Shown here: positions 55,478 to 64,000 of the stretch, in pieces
Layout of the letters: the number at the start of each line of letters is the position of its first letter
Position numbering within the stretch: the stretch's first letter is position 1
Source: Pseudomonas citronellolis
GTDB taxonomy: Bacteria; Pseudomonadota; Gammaproteobacteria; Pseudomonadales; Pseudomonadaceae
Reading direction: 5' to 3'
DNA length: 64,000 nt
NCBI RefSeq assembly: GCF_900112375.1
Contig: NZ_FOLS01000026.1
Coordinates: 1 to 64,000, forward strand
The notes under the pieces: generated by a model
Told to the model about the DNA's origin: nothing
Seen by the model: the letters and a program-made list of their open reading frames with translations, nothing else
Databases searched by the model: none
Translations under genes and position numbers: made by a program

Positions 55478-55822
55478 TTACTTGCGCACCCACTTGCCAT
55501 TGAGCTGGATGTATTGCCCGGACGGGGTGCGGTCCATGGCCTTCTTGCCGGCCAGGGCTTCCACGTCGCCGAGCTTGGCGCCGCTCTGGCCGGCCACCTT
55601 CTGGTACTCGGCGCGGCGCGCGGCGTTGATCTGGGCGGCGATGTCCGCCGCTTGGCCGCTGTTGCTGACCACCCCGAGGTAGCCGTCGGGCTGCTCGCCG
55701 ACCAGGCCCTGGGCCTTGGCCCCGCCCAGGGCCGACATGGCCTGCTCCAGGCTCATGGCCAGGACCGGCAGGCTGACGCAAAGGGCCAGCAGGGCGACGC
55801 CGAGTTTGCTGCGCAGTGTCAT
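55478..55822 (-). CDS. ydbL: YdbL family (DUF1318) periplasmic protein
   Basis: A 114-residue exported protein with signal peptide MTLRSKLGVALLALCVSLPVLA and a DUF1318 domain (AQINAARRAEYQKVAGQSGAKLGDVEALAGKKA). In E. coli ydbH-ynbE-ydbL form a complex that bridges the inner and outer membranes and moves phospholipids, with YdbL modulating it. Here the order ydbH, ynbE, ydbL is preserved on the minus strand, with 11 bp between ynbE and ydbL. Start ATG at 55822 after GAGGAGCTTCTAC. Confidence 0.9.
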   Translation of the reverse strand: MTLRSKLGVALLALCVSLPVLAMSLEQAMSALGGAKAQGLVGEQPDGYLGVVSNSGQAADIAAQINAARRAEYQKVAGQSGAKLGDVEALAGKKAMDRTPSGQYIQLNGKWVRK

Positions 55823-55833
55823 GTAGAAGCTCC

Positions 55834-56025
55834 TCAGAACAGACCGCTGTTCTCATTGATGATGCCATCCAGGGCCTTGTCGACCTTGATGTAGATCTCG
55901 TGCTCGATCTTCACGTTGAGGTTGATGTTGATCGGCTCCTTGGGCGCCGCCAGCTGTACCGTTGGCGTACAGCCCTGGCTGAGCCCGAGCAGGGCCAGGA
56001 CGGCGATGAGTGCGCATGGGCGCAT
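55834..56025 (-). CDS. ynbE: YnbE family lipoprotein
   Basis: A 63-residue lipoprotein with lipobox LSQGC (Cys19) and the short conserved tail LAAPKEPININLNVKIEHEIYIKVDKAL. YnbE in E. coli anchors at the outer membrane and completes the beta-stranded YdbH bridge. It lies between ydbH and ydbL, 18 bp from ydbH. Start ATG at 56025, with AAGGAGAACACCGC upstream. Confidence 0.92.
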   Translation of the reverse strand: MRPCALIAVLALLGLSQGCTPTVQLAAPKEPININLNVKIEHEIYIKVDKALDGIINENSGLF

Positions 56026-56043
56026 GCGGTGTTCTCCTTGCGA

Positions 56044-58602
56044 TCAGGGCGCGGCGGGTGACTGGTTGCGCAGGCGTTCCTGCACGCGCTTGCGGATGGT
56101 GTCGCTGACCCGGTCGCTCAGCTGCAGGCTGGTCAGCAGGTCAGGAATGTTCTCCTCCAGGTTGACGTTGAGGTTCACCGGCCGCCCCTGCTCCAGCGCC
56201 GGGTTATGGCCGCTGATGGCCAGGGCCAGGAGCAGGCGGCCGCCTTCAGCATAATCCACGCGGCTGGCCAGGCGCTCGTAGCGGAAGTCGTCGAGCATGG
56301 TCGCCACCAGTTGCATGGCCGGGTTGCTCTGGCCGAGGGCGCGGATCTTCTCCGAGCGGAACTGCAGGGTGCCCGGCTGCCGCGCGGCGACCTGGCCGCC
56401 CTGGATGCGCAGCCCGCCCGGGCCGAGCAGCAGCGGCAGCTCGCCGTCGAGGATGCCGTTGCCGGCCAGGCCCTCGGCGGGATAGGCCTTGAGGATTTCC
56501 TCCAGCAGCACGCCTTGCAGATGCAGGCTCTGCGCGGGGTTTTCGCGGGCCAGTTGCAGCGTGCCGCCGTCCAGCCAGGCGCGGCCGCCGAACAGCTTCA
56601 GCTCGGCCTGGCGCCAGTCCAGGCGGCCGGCCAGCGGCTTGTCCAGGCTGGCGCTGTAGCCGCCCTGGAACTGCAGGGGCCCGAGCAGCACGCCGGGGTT
56701 GAGCTGTTCCACGCGCAGGCCGGGCAACTGCAGCGTCAGCTGCGAGCCGCGCAGTTGCAGCTTCGCCTCGCCGTCCAGGCCGTGGATCTCGCTGCGGTCG
56801 TAGACGCCTTCCAGGCCCCGGCCGTTCAACGTCAGGTCCAGCTGCTGGGCGCCCTGCCCCGGCGGCAGGCGCCACTGCGCGCGTGCCTGCAGGCGGCCGT
56901 TGTTCAGGCTAAGCAGCGCCGGCCAGTCGGCCAGGCTGGCCGCCAGCGGGTTGCCGCCGCGCAGGAAGAATTCCGGCAGTTGCGCCGTCAGCTCCAGGCT
57001 GCCATCGGCCTGGTGGCGCAGTTCGACGTCGGCGGCCAGGCCCCCGCTGTTCTGCAGCCGGCCCTTGAGCTGTTGCTGCGCCAGGCCAGCGCCGAGCTGG
57101 CCCTGGTAGCTCCAGGCGAGCGGCTTGAGGTGCGCCTGGCGCAGCTCGCCAGCCGACAGTTGCACCGCGCCGTCGAAGCCCAGGCTGAAGGGCTGGCCGG
57201 CGGCGTAGCCCAGCGCCAGGCTGGCCTTGTCCGTCGTCGCGCCGAGCTTGGCGGCCTTCAGCCCCTGGGGCCCGGTCAGGCTGCCCAGGCTCAGCTTGGC
57301 GCCCTTGCCCAGGCGCAGGCTGGCCGCGGCCTGGCCAATCTCGCCGTCCAGCGGCAGGTCGAGCGCCGCCTTGCCCAGGCGCAGGCCGGGCAGTTGCAGG
57401 TCCGGCACCTGGGCCTGCAGGCGGGCCTGGCTCAGGGCCAGGGACAAGGCTTCGCCCTCCACCAGCGCCAGCACGCCTTGCAGGCGCAGGTCGCTGGCGC
57501 CCTTGCCGCGCAGGTCCAGGCGTACCGCGCCGGGGGTACTGTCGTCGGGTTGCAGGCCCAGGCGCAGGCTGGCCGGGCGCAGGCCCACCGGCAGCGCCTG
57601 CAGCCAGTCGCCGTAGAGGTCGGCCAGGTAGAGGTCGCCGTCCAGCACCCGCGGCCGCCATTGCCCCGGCGCGGTCGCGGCCGCCTGCAGCTGCAGGTCG
57701 CCCTGCAAGGTGCCCAGGCCCGGCAGCGGCCAGGGCTGCGGCAATTGCATGGCCAGTTCCAGTTCGCCCTGGCTGTCGCGCAGTGCGGGCCAGTCCGGCC
57801 AGGGGCCATCGCCGCCCAGGGCGCTGTCCCAGCTCAGGCGCAGGCGCCCGGCCTCGGGCAGGGAAACCGGCAGGGTCGGCGTCGGCAACCAGGGCGCCAG
57901 CCAGGCGCGCACGGCGTCCAGCGGCGGCACTCCGGGGCTGGCCAGGCTGCCGCGCCAATGGCGCTCGGTCGGCGCCCAGTTGGCGTCGAGGTCGGCCAGG
58001 CGTTCGCCATCCAGATCGGCCTTCAGTGCCAGCCGCCAGGCGTCCTGTTCCGGGTGCAGGGTGCCGTCGACGGCCAGGCGCTGAGCGCCCTGCTGCAGTT
58101 CGGCGGCCAGGGATGCGGCATTGCCGGGCAACTGCTGCCAGTGCAGGCTGCCAACCAGGGCGCAGCGCTGCTGCCCGGCGCAAGGCAGTTCGAACTCGGC
58201 GCGCTGCAGGACGGCCCGCTGCGGCAGCAGGCCGAGCCACAGGCCCACCTGGTCGGGCGTCGGCCATTCCCCCGCCTCTTCCGTCGCCGCGGCAGCGGGC
58301 CAGGAACCCACATGCAACCGCTGCAGCTCCAGGCCACCCAGGCGCCAGCGTCCATCGATGCGCCGCGGCCAGCCCAGGCGCAGCTGATCGGCCTGGATTT
58401 CCAGGCGCGAAGCGGATTTTTCCCGCGTTACGGCCAGCCGTTGCAGCGTCAGACCGTCCAATGAAATGCCCGGCCCCTGCCAGTCCAGGCCGGTGATGCC
58501 CTGCTCCGCGAGCAGCCGCTGCCAGGCCTGCCCCGCCCAGACGGCGAGCAGCGCGATGAGCAGCGCCAGCAACAGCAGGATTCGGGTACGGGTCGAGCGC
58601 AT
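56044..58602 (-). CDS. ydbH: YdbH family AsmA/TamB-like intermembrane lipid-transport protein
   Basis: An 852-residue protein with one N-terminal membrane anchor (MRSTRTRILLLLALLIALLAVWAG) and a long beta-strand-rich periplasmic body typical of AsmA-like bridges (TamB, YhdP, YdbH). The C-terminus is the family's conserved end (PVNLNVNLEENIPDLLTSLQLSDRVSDTIRKRVQERLRN). It is expected to form a hydrophobic groove for phospholipid transfer. I chose the ATG at 58602; a longer frame exists to 58686 and adds a non-hydrophobic leader. It is divergent from lrp across 163 bp. Confidence 0.9.
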   Translation of the reverse strand: MRSTRTRILLLLALLIALLAVWAGQAWQRLLAEQGITGLDWQGPGISLDGLTLQRLAVTREKSASRLEIQADQLRLGWPRRIDGRWRLGGLELQRLHVGSWPAAAATEEAGEWPTPDQVGLWLGLLPQRAVLQRAEFELPCAGQQRCALVGSLHWQQLPGNAASLAAELQQGAQRLAVDGTLHPEQDAWRLALKADLDGERLADLDANWAPTERHWRGSLASPGVPPLDAVRAWLAPWLPTPTLPVSLPEAGRLRLSWDSALGGDGPWPDWPALRDSQGELELAMQLPQPWPLPGLGTLQGDLQLQAAATAPGQWRPRVLDGDLYLADLYGDWLQALPVGLRPASLRLGLQPDDSTPGAVRLDLRGKGASDLRLQGVLALVEGEALSLALSQARLQAQVPDLQLPGLRLGKAALDLPLDGEIGQAAASLRLGKGAKLSLGSLTGPQGLKAAKLGATTDKASLALGYAAGQPFSLGFDGAVQLSAGELRQAHLKPLAWSYQGQLGAGLAQQQLKGRLQNSGGLAADVELRHQADGSLELTAQLPEFFLRGGNPLAASLADWPALLSLNNGRLQARAQWRLPPGQGAQQLDLTLNGRGLEGVYDRSEIHGLDGEAKLQLRGSQLTLQLPGLRVEQLNPGVLLGPLQFQGGYSASLDKPLAGRLDWRQAELKLFGGRAWLDGGTLQLARENPAQSLHLQGVLLEEILKAYPAEGLAGNGILDGELPLLLGPGGLRIQGGQVAARQPGTLQFRSEKIRALGQSNPAMQLVATMLDDFRYERLASRVDYAEGGRLLLALAISGHNPALEQGRPVNLNVNLEENIPDLLTSLQLSDRVSDTIRKRVQERLRNQSPAAP

Positions 58603-58765
58603 GCCAGGCTCCGGCGGCGAAGTGGAAGGCCCGCGCATCCGGCGCGGACCTGGGAACAGGCTGGCGGCGTGCCCGCAGAAGATCAAGGGGCAGTGATATC
58701 CACTGGCTTAACGTCTATATTTGGCGACAATCACCAACCATAAGCACTACCCCCGAGCAGCCTCC

Positions 58766-59254
58766 ATGAGAACCCAGCACCAAAGCCGCCGCGAACTGGA
58801 CAAGATCGACCGCAACATCCTGCGCATCCTCCAGGAAGAAGGGCGCATTTCCTTCACCGAGCTGGGCGAGCGCGTCGGCCTCTCCACCACCCCCTGCACC
58901 GAGCGGGTGCGGCGCCTGGAGCGCGAAGGGATCATCATGGGCTACAACGCCCGGCTGAACCCGCAGTACCTCAAGGCCAGCCTGCTGGTGTTCGTCGAGA
59001 TCAGCCTGGACTACAAGTCCGGCGACACCTTCGAGGACTTCCGCCGCGCCGTGCTCAAGCTGCCCCACGTGCTGGAATGCCACCTGGTGTCCGGCCACTT
59101 CGACTACCTGGTGAAGGCGCGCATCTCGGAGATGGCCTCCTACCGCAAGCTGCTCGGCGACATCCTGCTGAAGCTGCCCCACGTGCGCGAGTCGAAGAGC
59201 TACATCGTGATGGAAGAGGTCAAGGAGAGCCTGACCCTGCCGATTCCCGACTGA
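58766..59254 (+). CDS. lrp: Lrp-family regulator (Lrp/DadR)
   Basis: A 162-residue Lrp/AsnC-family regulator. The N-terminal helix-turn-helix (about 12-60; LDKIDRNILRILQEEGRISFTELGERVGLSTTPCTERVRRLE) precedes a RAM domain. It is the pseudomonad leucine-responsive/alanine-responsive factor near dadA and should activate dadA with L- or D-alanine. The ATG at 58766 (MRTQHQSRRELDK) is favoured over an upstream ATG at 58721. GAGCAGCCTCC precedes it. It is divergent from ydbH. Confidence 0.95.
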   Translation: MRTQHQSRRELDKIDRNILRILQEEGRISFTELGERVGLSTTPCTERVRRLEREGIIMGYNARLNPQYLKASLLVFVEISLDYKSGDTFEDFRRAVLKLPHVLECHLVSGHFDYLVKARISEMASYRKLLGDILLKLPHVRESKSYIVMEEVKESLTLPIPD

Positions 59255-59359
59255 TCGCAACAGCTTGTCGAGTTTTTACGGCTTCCCCCCTTGGCGTGGC
59301 GGGAAGCCGGCGTTTATCCTGCGTAAAATTTTAACAACACAATAATCAGGATATCGCAC

Positions 59360-60679
59360 ATGAACGCCCGCGTTCGCCTCCCGGTGCACACCGACCAGCA
59401 CGCCCCTTCCTACTACGCCGCGACCCTCAACCGTCGCATCCAGTGCCCTCCCCTGGCCGGCGAGGAAGTGGCCGACGTGTGCATCATCGGCGGCGGCTTC
59501 TCCGGGCTGAACACCGCCATCGAGCTGGCCGAGCGCGGCTTCTCGGTGGTCCTGCTGGAGGCCCGCAAGATCGGCTGGGGCGCCAGCGGGCGCAACGGCG
59601 GCCAACTGATCCGCGGCGTCGGCCATGGCGTCGAGCAGTTCGAGCCGGTGGTCGGCAAGGACGGCGTGCGCCAGCTCAAGCTGATGGGCCTTGAGGCGGT
59701 GCAGATCGTGCGCCAGCGCGTGGAGAAGTACGGCATCGACTGCGACCTGACCTGGGGCTACTGCGACCTGGCCAACAAGGCCGCGGACCTCGAGGGCTTC
59801 CGTGAGGACTACGAAGAGCTCAAGAGCCTGGGCTACACCCACGAGCTGCGCCTGATCCCGCAGGAGGAAATGCGCAGCATCGTCGGTGCCGACTGCTACG
59901 TCGGCGGCATGGTGGACATGGGTTCCGGCCACCTGCACCCGCTCAACCTGGCCCTGGGCGAGGCGGCCGCCGCGCAGTCCCTGGGCGTGCGCCTGTTCGA
60001 GGACTCGCAGGTCACCCACATCGACTACGGAGCCGAAGTGCGGGTGAGCACCGCCAAGGGCAGCGTGCGCGCCAAGACCCTGGTGATCGGCTGCAACGCC
60101 TACCAGAACGGCCTGAACAACTACCTCGACGGCAAGGTGCTGCCCGCCGGCAGCTACGTCATCGCCACCGAACCGTTGCCGGCGGACCTCGCCCACGAGC
60201 TGCTGCCGCAGAACATGGCGGTGTGCGACCAGCGCGTGGCCCTGGACTACTACCGCCTTTCCGCCGACAACCGCCTGCTGTTCGGCGGCGCCTGCCACTA
60301 TTCCGGGCGCGACCCGGCGGACATCGCCGCCTACATGCAGCCGAAGATGCTCAAGGTGTTCCCGCACCTGGCCGACGTGCGCATCGACTACCAGTGGGGC
60401 GGCATGATCGGCATCGGCGCCAACCGCCTGCCGCAGATCGGCCGCCTGCCCGGCCAGCCCAACGTGTACTTCGCCCAGGCCTATTCCGGCCACGGGGTGA
60501 ATGCCACCCACCTGGCCGGCAAGCTGCTCGCCGAGGCCATCGCCGGGCAGCAGGGCGGCGGTTTCGAGCTGTTCGCCAAGGTCCCGCACATCACCTTCCC
60601 CGGCGGCAAGCTGCTGCGTTCGCCGCTACTGGCGCTGGGCATGGCCTGGTATCGCTTCAAGGAGGCGCTGAGCGGCTAG
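59360..60679 (+). CDS. pauB4: FAD-dependent gamma-glutamylputrescine oxidase-type enzyme (PauB-like)
   Basis: A 439-residue flavoenzyme of the DAO/PuuB family. The FAD dinucleotide motif CIIGGGFSGLNTAIELAERG is near residue 40. YFAQAYSGHGVNATHLAGKLLAEAI is near the C-terminus. It oxidises gamma-glutamylated polyamines such as gamma-glutamylputrescine in polyamine catabolism. P. aeruginosa has several PauB enzymes; the copy next to lrp (PA5309, from memory) is the counterpart. PauR (51594-52142) is the expected regulator. The ATG follows AGGATATCGCAC. Confidence 0.88.
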   Translation: MNARVRLPVHTDQHAPSYYAATLNRRIQCPPLAGEEVADVCIIGGGFSGLNTAIELAERGFSVVLLEARKIGWGASGRNGGQLIRGVGHGVEQFEPVVGKDGVRQLKLMGLEAVQIVRQRVEKYGIDCDLTWGYCDLANKAADLEGFREDYEELKSLGYTHELRLIPQEEMRSIVGADCYVGGMVDMGSGHLHPLNLALGEAAAAQSLGVRLFEDSQVTHIDYGAEVRVSTAKGSVRAKTLVIGCNAYQNGLNNYLDGKVLPAGSYVIATEPLPADLAHELLPQNMAVCDQRVALDYYRLSADNRLLFGGACHYSGRDPADIAAYMQPKMLKVFPHLADVRIDYQWGGMIGIGANRLPQIGRLPGQPNVYFAQAYSGHGVNATHLAGKLLAEAIAGQQGGGFELFAKVPHITFPGGKLLRSPLLALGMAWYRFKEALSG

Positions 60680-60724
60680 AATCTCCGGCAGTTCCGCTGC
60701 GGCGGACGGCCTGGAGACTCCCGC

Positions 60725-62278
60725 TTGCTACAACGCTTCCTGTTGCTGGCGCTGCTGCTGCTCGGCGGCTGCGCCAGCGTTCCCCTGCCCACGCCCTCGC
60801 ACGCCCTGTCGCCGGGCGGCACGGCCCTCGGCGACGCCGTGCAGCAACGCGCGGCGGCGCACCCCGGCGCCTCCGGCTTCCGCCTGCTGGCCTCCAGCAG
60901 CGACGCCTTCCTCGCCCGCGCCGAGCTGATCCGCGCCGCCCAGCGCAGCCTGGACATCCAGTACTACATCGTCCACGACGGCCTCACCACCCGCGCGCTC
61001 ATCCACGAGCTGCTCAAGGCCGCCGACCGCGGCGTGCGCGTGCGCGTGCTGATCGACGACACCAGCAGCGACGGCTGGGATTACGAGATCGGCGTGCTGG
61101 CCGCCCACCCGAACATCCAGGTGCGCCTGTTCAACCCGCTGCACCTGGGCCGCAGCACCGGCATCACGCGCAACCTCGGGCGCCTGTTCAACCTCGCCGA
61201 GCAGCACCGGCGCATGCACAACAAGCTGTGGCTGGCCGACAACAGCGTGGCCATCGTCGGCGGGCGCAACCTGGGCGACGAGTACTTCGGCGCCAAGGCG
61301 GAGATGAACTTCAGCGACCTCGACCTGCTCGGCGTCGGTCCGGTGGCCACGGAACTGGGGCAGAGCTTCGACCAGTACTGGAACAGCGCCATCAGCCGCC
61401 CCATCGAGGACTACCTGTGGGGCCGGCCAGAGCGCGCCGACCTCGAACGCGCCCGGCGGCGCCTGGACAGCTACCTGGAAAAGAGCCGGGTGCGCCACTC
61501 CGCCTACCTGCAGCGCCTGCACCTGCGCGAGGCCTCATCGAACCTGGACACCTGGCTCGACGACCTGGTCTGGGCCCCGGGCCGCGCCATCTGGGACGAC
61601 CCGCTGAAGGTCCTGGACCGCGGCCAGAGCCGCCCGCTGCAGCAGCTGAGCACTCAGCTCGAACCGCTGTTCCGCCAGGTGTCGAAGGAACTGATCCTGG
61701 TCTCGGCCTACTTCGTGCCCACCGACAGCGGCGTCACCTACCTCACCGGCCGCGCCGACAACGGCGTCAGCGTGCGCCTGCTGACCAATTCCCTGGAGGC
61801 CACCGACGTGCCCGCCGTGCACGCCGGCTACGCGCCCTACCGCATGGCCCTGCTGGAGCACGGCGTGCAGCTCCACGAACTGCGCGCCCAGCCGGACCAG
61901 CGCCTGGCCGGCGCGCCCTGGACGGTGCGCGGTTCCAGCAGCGCCAGCTTGCACAGCAAAGCCATCGTCTTCGACCGGCGCCAGGTGTTCATCGGCTCCT
62001 TCAACTTCGACCCGCGCTCGATCATCTGGAACACCGAGGTCGGCGTCATCGTCGACAGCCCGGAGCTGGCGGAGCAGACGCGCAAGCTGGCGCTGGCCGG
62101 GATGTCGCCCAGTGTCAGCTATCAGGTGCGCATCGACCGCAGCGGCAGCCGACCGAGGCTGACCTGGGTCGACGAGCGCGGCGGCCATCCGCACGTGCTG
62201 CACCACGAGCCGGGCAGCCTGTGGCGCCGCTTCAACGCCTGGATTGCCGGGGCCATCGGGCTGGAAAGAATGCTGTAG
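60725..62278 (+). CDS. Phospholipase D / cardiolipin synthase-like lipoprotein (ClsC type)
   Basis: A 517-residue protein with a lipoprotein-type N-terminus (MLQRFLLLALLLLGGCAS, lipobox LGGC, Cys16) and two HKD motifs: HNKLWLADNSVAIVGG (His165) and LHSKAIVFDRRQVFIGS (His410). The two-HKD layout and N-terminal anchor resemble ClsC, a cardiolipin synthase that uses phosphatidylethanolamine in E. coli, or other PLD-family enzymes. The start is TTG at 60725 and is the only start that keeps the lipobox. It follows pauB4 with 45 bp between them. The function is inferred. Confidence 0.87.
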   Translation: MLQRFLLLALLLLGGCASVPLPTPSHALSPGGTALGDAVQQRAAAHPGASGFRLLASSSDAFLARAELIRAAQRSLDIQYYIVHDGLTTRALIHELLKAADRGVRVRVLIDDTSSDGWDYEIGVLAAHPNIQVRLFNPLHLGRSTGITRNLGRLFNLAEQHRRMHNKLWLADNSVAIVGGRNLGDEYFGAKAEMNFSDLDLLGVGPVATELGQSFDQYWNSAISRPIEDYLWGRPERADLERARRRLDSYLEKSRVRHSAYLQRLHLREASSNLDTWLDDLVWAPGRAIWDDPLKVLDRGQSRPLQQLSTQLEPLFRQVSKELILVSAYFVPTDSGVTYLTGRADNGVSVRLLTNSLEATDVPAVHAGYAPYRMALLEHGVQLHELRAQPDQRLAGAPWTVRGSSSASLHSKAIVFDRRQVFIGSFNFDPRSIIWNTEVGVIVDSPELAEQTRKLALAGMSPSVSYQVRIDRSGSRPRLTWVDERGGHPHVLHHEPGSLWRRFNAWIAGAIGLERML

Positions 62279-62324
62279 CAGCGCGCCCTGCGAGCGAAAT
62301 CTCGGGCAGGGTCCGCTGCCCAGC

Positions 62325-62950
62325 TTTTCGTAGGAGCGAGCTTGCTCGCGAACCTTTATTCTGCGCGCCGGTCCTCCCCCCCCGTCATTCCCGCGAACGC
62401 GGGAACCCAGTTGCCTCAGCTTGGGTGTTTCTGCGCCGCACCGAGTCTGCCCGACCGTCTTGTTTCGCCCCCTCGGGCGAGTCCCTTTTGTCAAACGCCA
62501 CAAAAGGAACCAAAAAGGCTTGCCCCAACATACGGGCCCGATAAAGCCGGGCTACCCTCACGAACTCCCCCGCCACGGAGGCCCGCCCCGAGGGTACGTC
62601 CCTGTAGCCCACGAGGCTCTCGCGACATCCATGTCGCATGACCTCCTGAGCGCGGGTTTCGCTCGGCCTTCTGAAGGGGCGTTTCGGTGCGCTCGGATGT
62701 TTCCCTGGAAATCCTGCTTTTCGTAGGAGCGAGCTTGCTCGCGAACCCTGGGTTCCCGCGTTCGCGGGAATGACGAGGTGGGGTTAGGCGTTTCAGGATG
62801 ACTCAGGATTCTCCCTTCGCTCAGGACAGCCCCCTCTCCCTTCAGGGCGGGGCGCGCAGCCGAGGGTTGGGGAGAGGGCGCTCTTAAACCCAGCACCTAA
62901 AGCTCCATTCGCGAGCAAGAACCAGGCATCCCCCCGCTCCTCCGAAGAGC
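62325..62950 (+). repeat. Composite intergenic repeat, copy C
   Basis: This region lies between the phospholipase-D gene and the converging MFS gene. In order it has a GTAGGAGCGAGCTTGCTCGC palindrome (62330-62352), CATTCCCGCGAACGCGGGAA (from 62386), the core (62435-62714), a GTAGGAGCGAGCTTGCTCGC palindrome (62723-62745), a CCCGCG..CGCGGG palindrome (62750-62772), GGTGGGGTTAGGCGTTTC, and the CCCTCTCCCTTCAGGGCGGG block (62831-62850). Unlike copies A and B it has no terminator stem at the left end. No gene is convincing. Confidence 0.85.
62435..62714 (+). repeat. Roughly 280-bp conserved core element, copy C
   Basis: From GCCGCACCGAGT (62435) to CTGGAAATCC (62714). It differs from copy A at about 15-20 of 280 positions by eye. 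The CCTTTTGT..ACAAAAGG and GCGACAT..ATGTCGC stems are retained. Confidence 0.8.
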
Positions 62951-62964
62951 AATGAGCCCTGAAC

Positions 62965-64000
62965 CTAACGCCCGCTAGCCTCCGGCAGTTCATCACCCTG
63001 CAACTCCGCCGGCGGCAAGCCCTTGCGCCATACCAGCACGACGAAACCAAAGGCACCCAAGGCCATCATCAGCGGCAGCGCATGGCCGCTCACCCACTGG
63101 CTCACCGCGCCGGTGGTCAGCGGCCCGATCAGGCAGCCGATGCCCCACAGCTGGGCGATGTGCGCGTTGGCGCGGACCAGCGCATCGTCGCGGTAGCGCT
63201 CGCCGATGAGGATCAGCGACAGGGTGAACAACCCGCCGGCGCTCGCGCCGAACAGCACCAGCACCGGCCAGATCGCCGGCCCGTGCAGCAGCAGCGGGAT
63301 GCCCAGGCTGCTCAGCAGCAGGACGATGCCGCAGCCCTTGAACAGCGTCTGCCGCGACACCCGGTCGGCCAGCCAGCCGATGGGAAGCTGCAGCAGCGCG
63401 TCGCCCACCACCACCACCGTGACCATGGTCAGCGCCACCGCCTGGGTGAAGCCCTGGCGCACGCCGTAGACCGGCAGCAGGGTGAGGATCATCGCCTCGA
63501 AACCGGCGAACAGCACCACCGCCCAGGCGATGGCCGGCAGCTTGGCGCAGAAGGCGAACAGGCCGCGCCCCGAGGCGCTGTGCGGGTCCACCCTGGGCGC
63601 GCCACCGCGACCGACGAGCAGCAGCGAACCGCACACCAGCAGGCCGACGCCCAGCCAGAAGCCGCGGTCGTCGGCGGTGCCGATGAAGGTCAGCAGCACC
63701 GGGCCGGACAGCTGGCTCAGCGCATAGCCGGTGCCGTACAGGGCCACCAGGCGGCCGCGCCATTTCTCCACGGCCAGTTGGTTGATCCAGCTTTCGCCGA
63801 GGATGAACACCACGGTCAGTTGCACGCCGATCAGCAGGCGCAGCACCAGCCACACCGGGTAGTTCTGCAGCAGCGCCAGCAGGCCGACGGAAAAGGCTCC
63901 GCTGAGCAGGCACCAGCGCATCAGCCGAGGCGTGCCGAGGCGGGCGGCCAGGCGCCCGGAGATCAGCGCGCCGAGCAGCACGCCGGCGGCCGGTGTGGCA
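62965..64000 (-). CDS. MFS transporter (5' end outside the window)
   Basis: A partial major-facilitator protein (about 345 residues visible) whose N-terminal part lies beyond the right edge. The visible part has about eleven hydrophobic helices, with the motif GRLAARLGTPRLMRW (a GxLaDRxGrRxxl-type loop) near the start and the second-half loop LPIGWLADRVSRQTLFKG. It resembles the YcaD/MFS-type drug or sugar-efflux proteins found after the phospholipase gene in pseudomonads. The frame runs open to the window edge, so the true start is not seen. The substrate is unknown. Confidence 0.85.
   Translation of the reverse strand, partial: ATPAAGVLLGALISGRLAARLGTPRLMRWCLLSGAFSVGLLALLQNYPVWLVLRLLIGVQLTVVFILGESWINQLAVEKWRGRLVALYGTGYALSQLSGPVLLTFIGTADDRGFWLGVGLLVCGSLLLVGRGGAPRVDPHSASGRGLFAFCAKLPAIAWAVVLFAGFEAMILTLLPVYGVRQGFTQAVALTMVTVVVVGDALLQLPIGWLADRVSRQTLFKGCGIVLLLSSLGIPLLLHGPAIWPVLVLFGASAGGLFTLSLILIGERYRDDALVRANAHIAQLWGIGCLIGPLTTGAVSQWVSGHALPLMMALGAFGFVVLVWRKGLPPAELQGDELPEASGR

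Overview
The window is about 67% GC and has the gene content of a Pseudomonas chromosome related to the P. aeruginosa / P. citronellolis / P. nitroreducens lineage. Diagnostic clusters are oscA-sbp-cysTWA, lptM-lysA-dapF-DUF484-xerC-HAD, sutA, amtB-glnK, rep, xpt, cycB, pauR-dadX-ridA-dadA, ydbL-ynbE-ydbH, lrp and a pauB-type oxidase. It is ordinary chromosome, with no prophage, plasmid backbone, CRISPR array, rRNA or tRNA that I can see. The only transposase is the 3' end of an IS4-family gene at the left edge.

Layout. 1-2735: IS4 remnant and a PAS-PAS-GGDEF-EAL protein. 2755-6963: sulfur acquisition operon (oscA, sbp, cysT, cysW, cysA) with a CysB-like palindrome in front and a REP-type hairpin between sbp and cysT. 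7011-16660: accessory and housekeeping genes (TauE/SafE permease, TetR with a divergent SDR/isomerase pair, XRE, Mpo1-like and Crp/Fnr proteins, PPK2, CorA). 16793-21929: cyaA, rnk, DUF1289, cyaY, AraC. 22316-26975: LPS-assembly lipoprotein, lysine and diaminopimelate biosynthesis, and XerC recombinase. 27810-30445: sutA, yjbQ, amtB, glnK. 30990-38039: OafA-type acyltransferase, ubiK, a frameshifted comM, a MocR-type regulator and a membrane thioredoxin. 38062-44657: two tandem phosphorylcholine phosphatases, LysR, MATE pump and a ProE-like EAL protein. 44935-51435: rep, xpt, a CoA-transferase family protein and cytochrome c5. 51594-60679: D-alanine and polyamine catabolism (pauR, dadX, ridA, dadA, lrp, pauB-like) enclosing the ydbH-ynbE-ydbL envelope lipid-transport genes. 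60725-64000: phospholipase D / cardiolipin synthase-like protein and an MFS transporter cut by the window end.

The most unusual content is intergenic. Three loci (27021-27698, 50060-50960 inverted, 62325-62950) carry the same ordered mosaic: two families of short palindromes around a roughly 280-bp core that is about 90% or more identical and does not look coding. All three point the same way relative to the gene they follow. Other repeats include a 119-bp tandem duplication bracketed by inverted REPs, a 179-bp MITE-like element with 9-bp terminal inverted repeats, a 73-bp hairpin with 17-bp arms, and a 48-bp palindrome found identically twice. comM appears disrupted by an apparent 22-nt deletion. 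I found no clear new protein system; the composite repeat is the best candidate for something undescribed.
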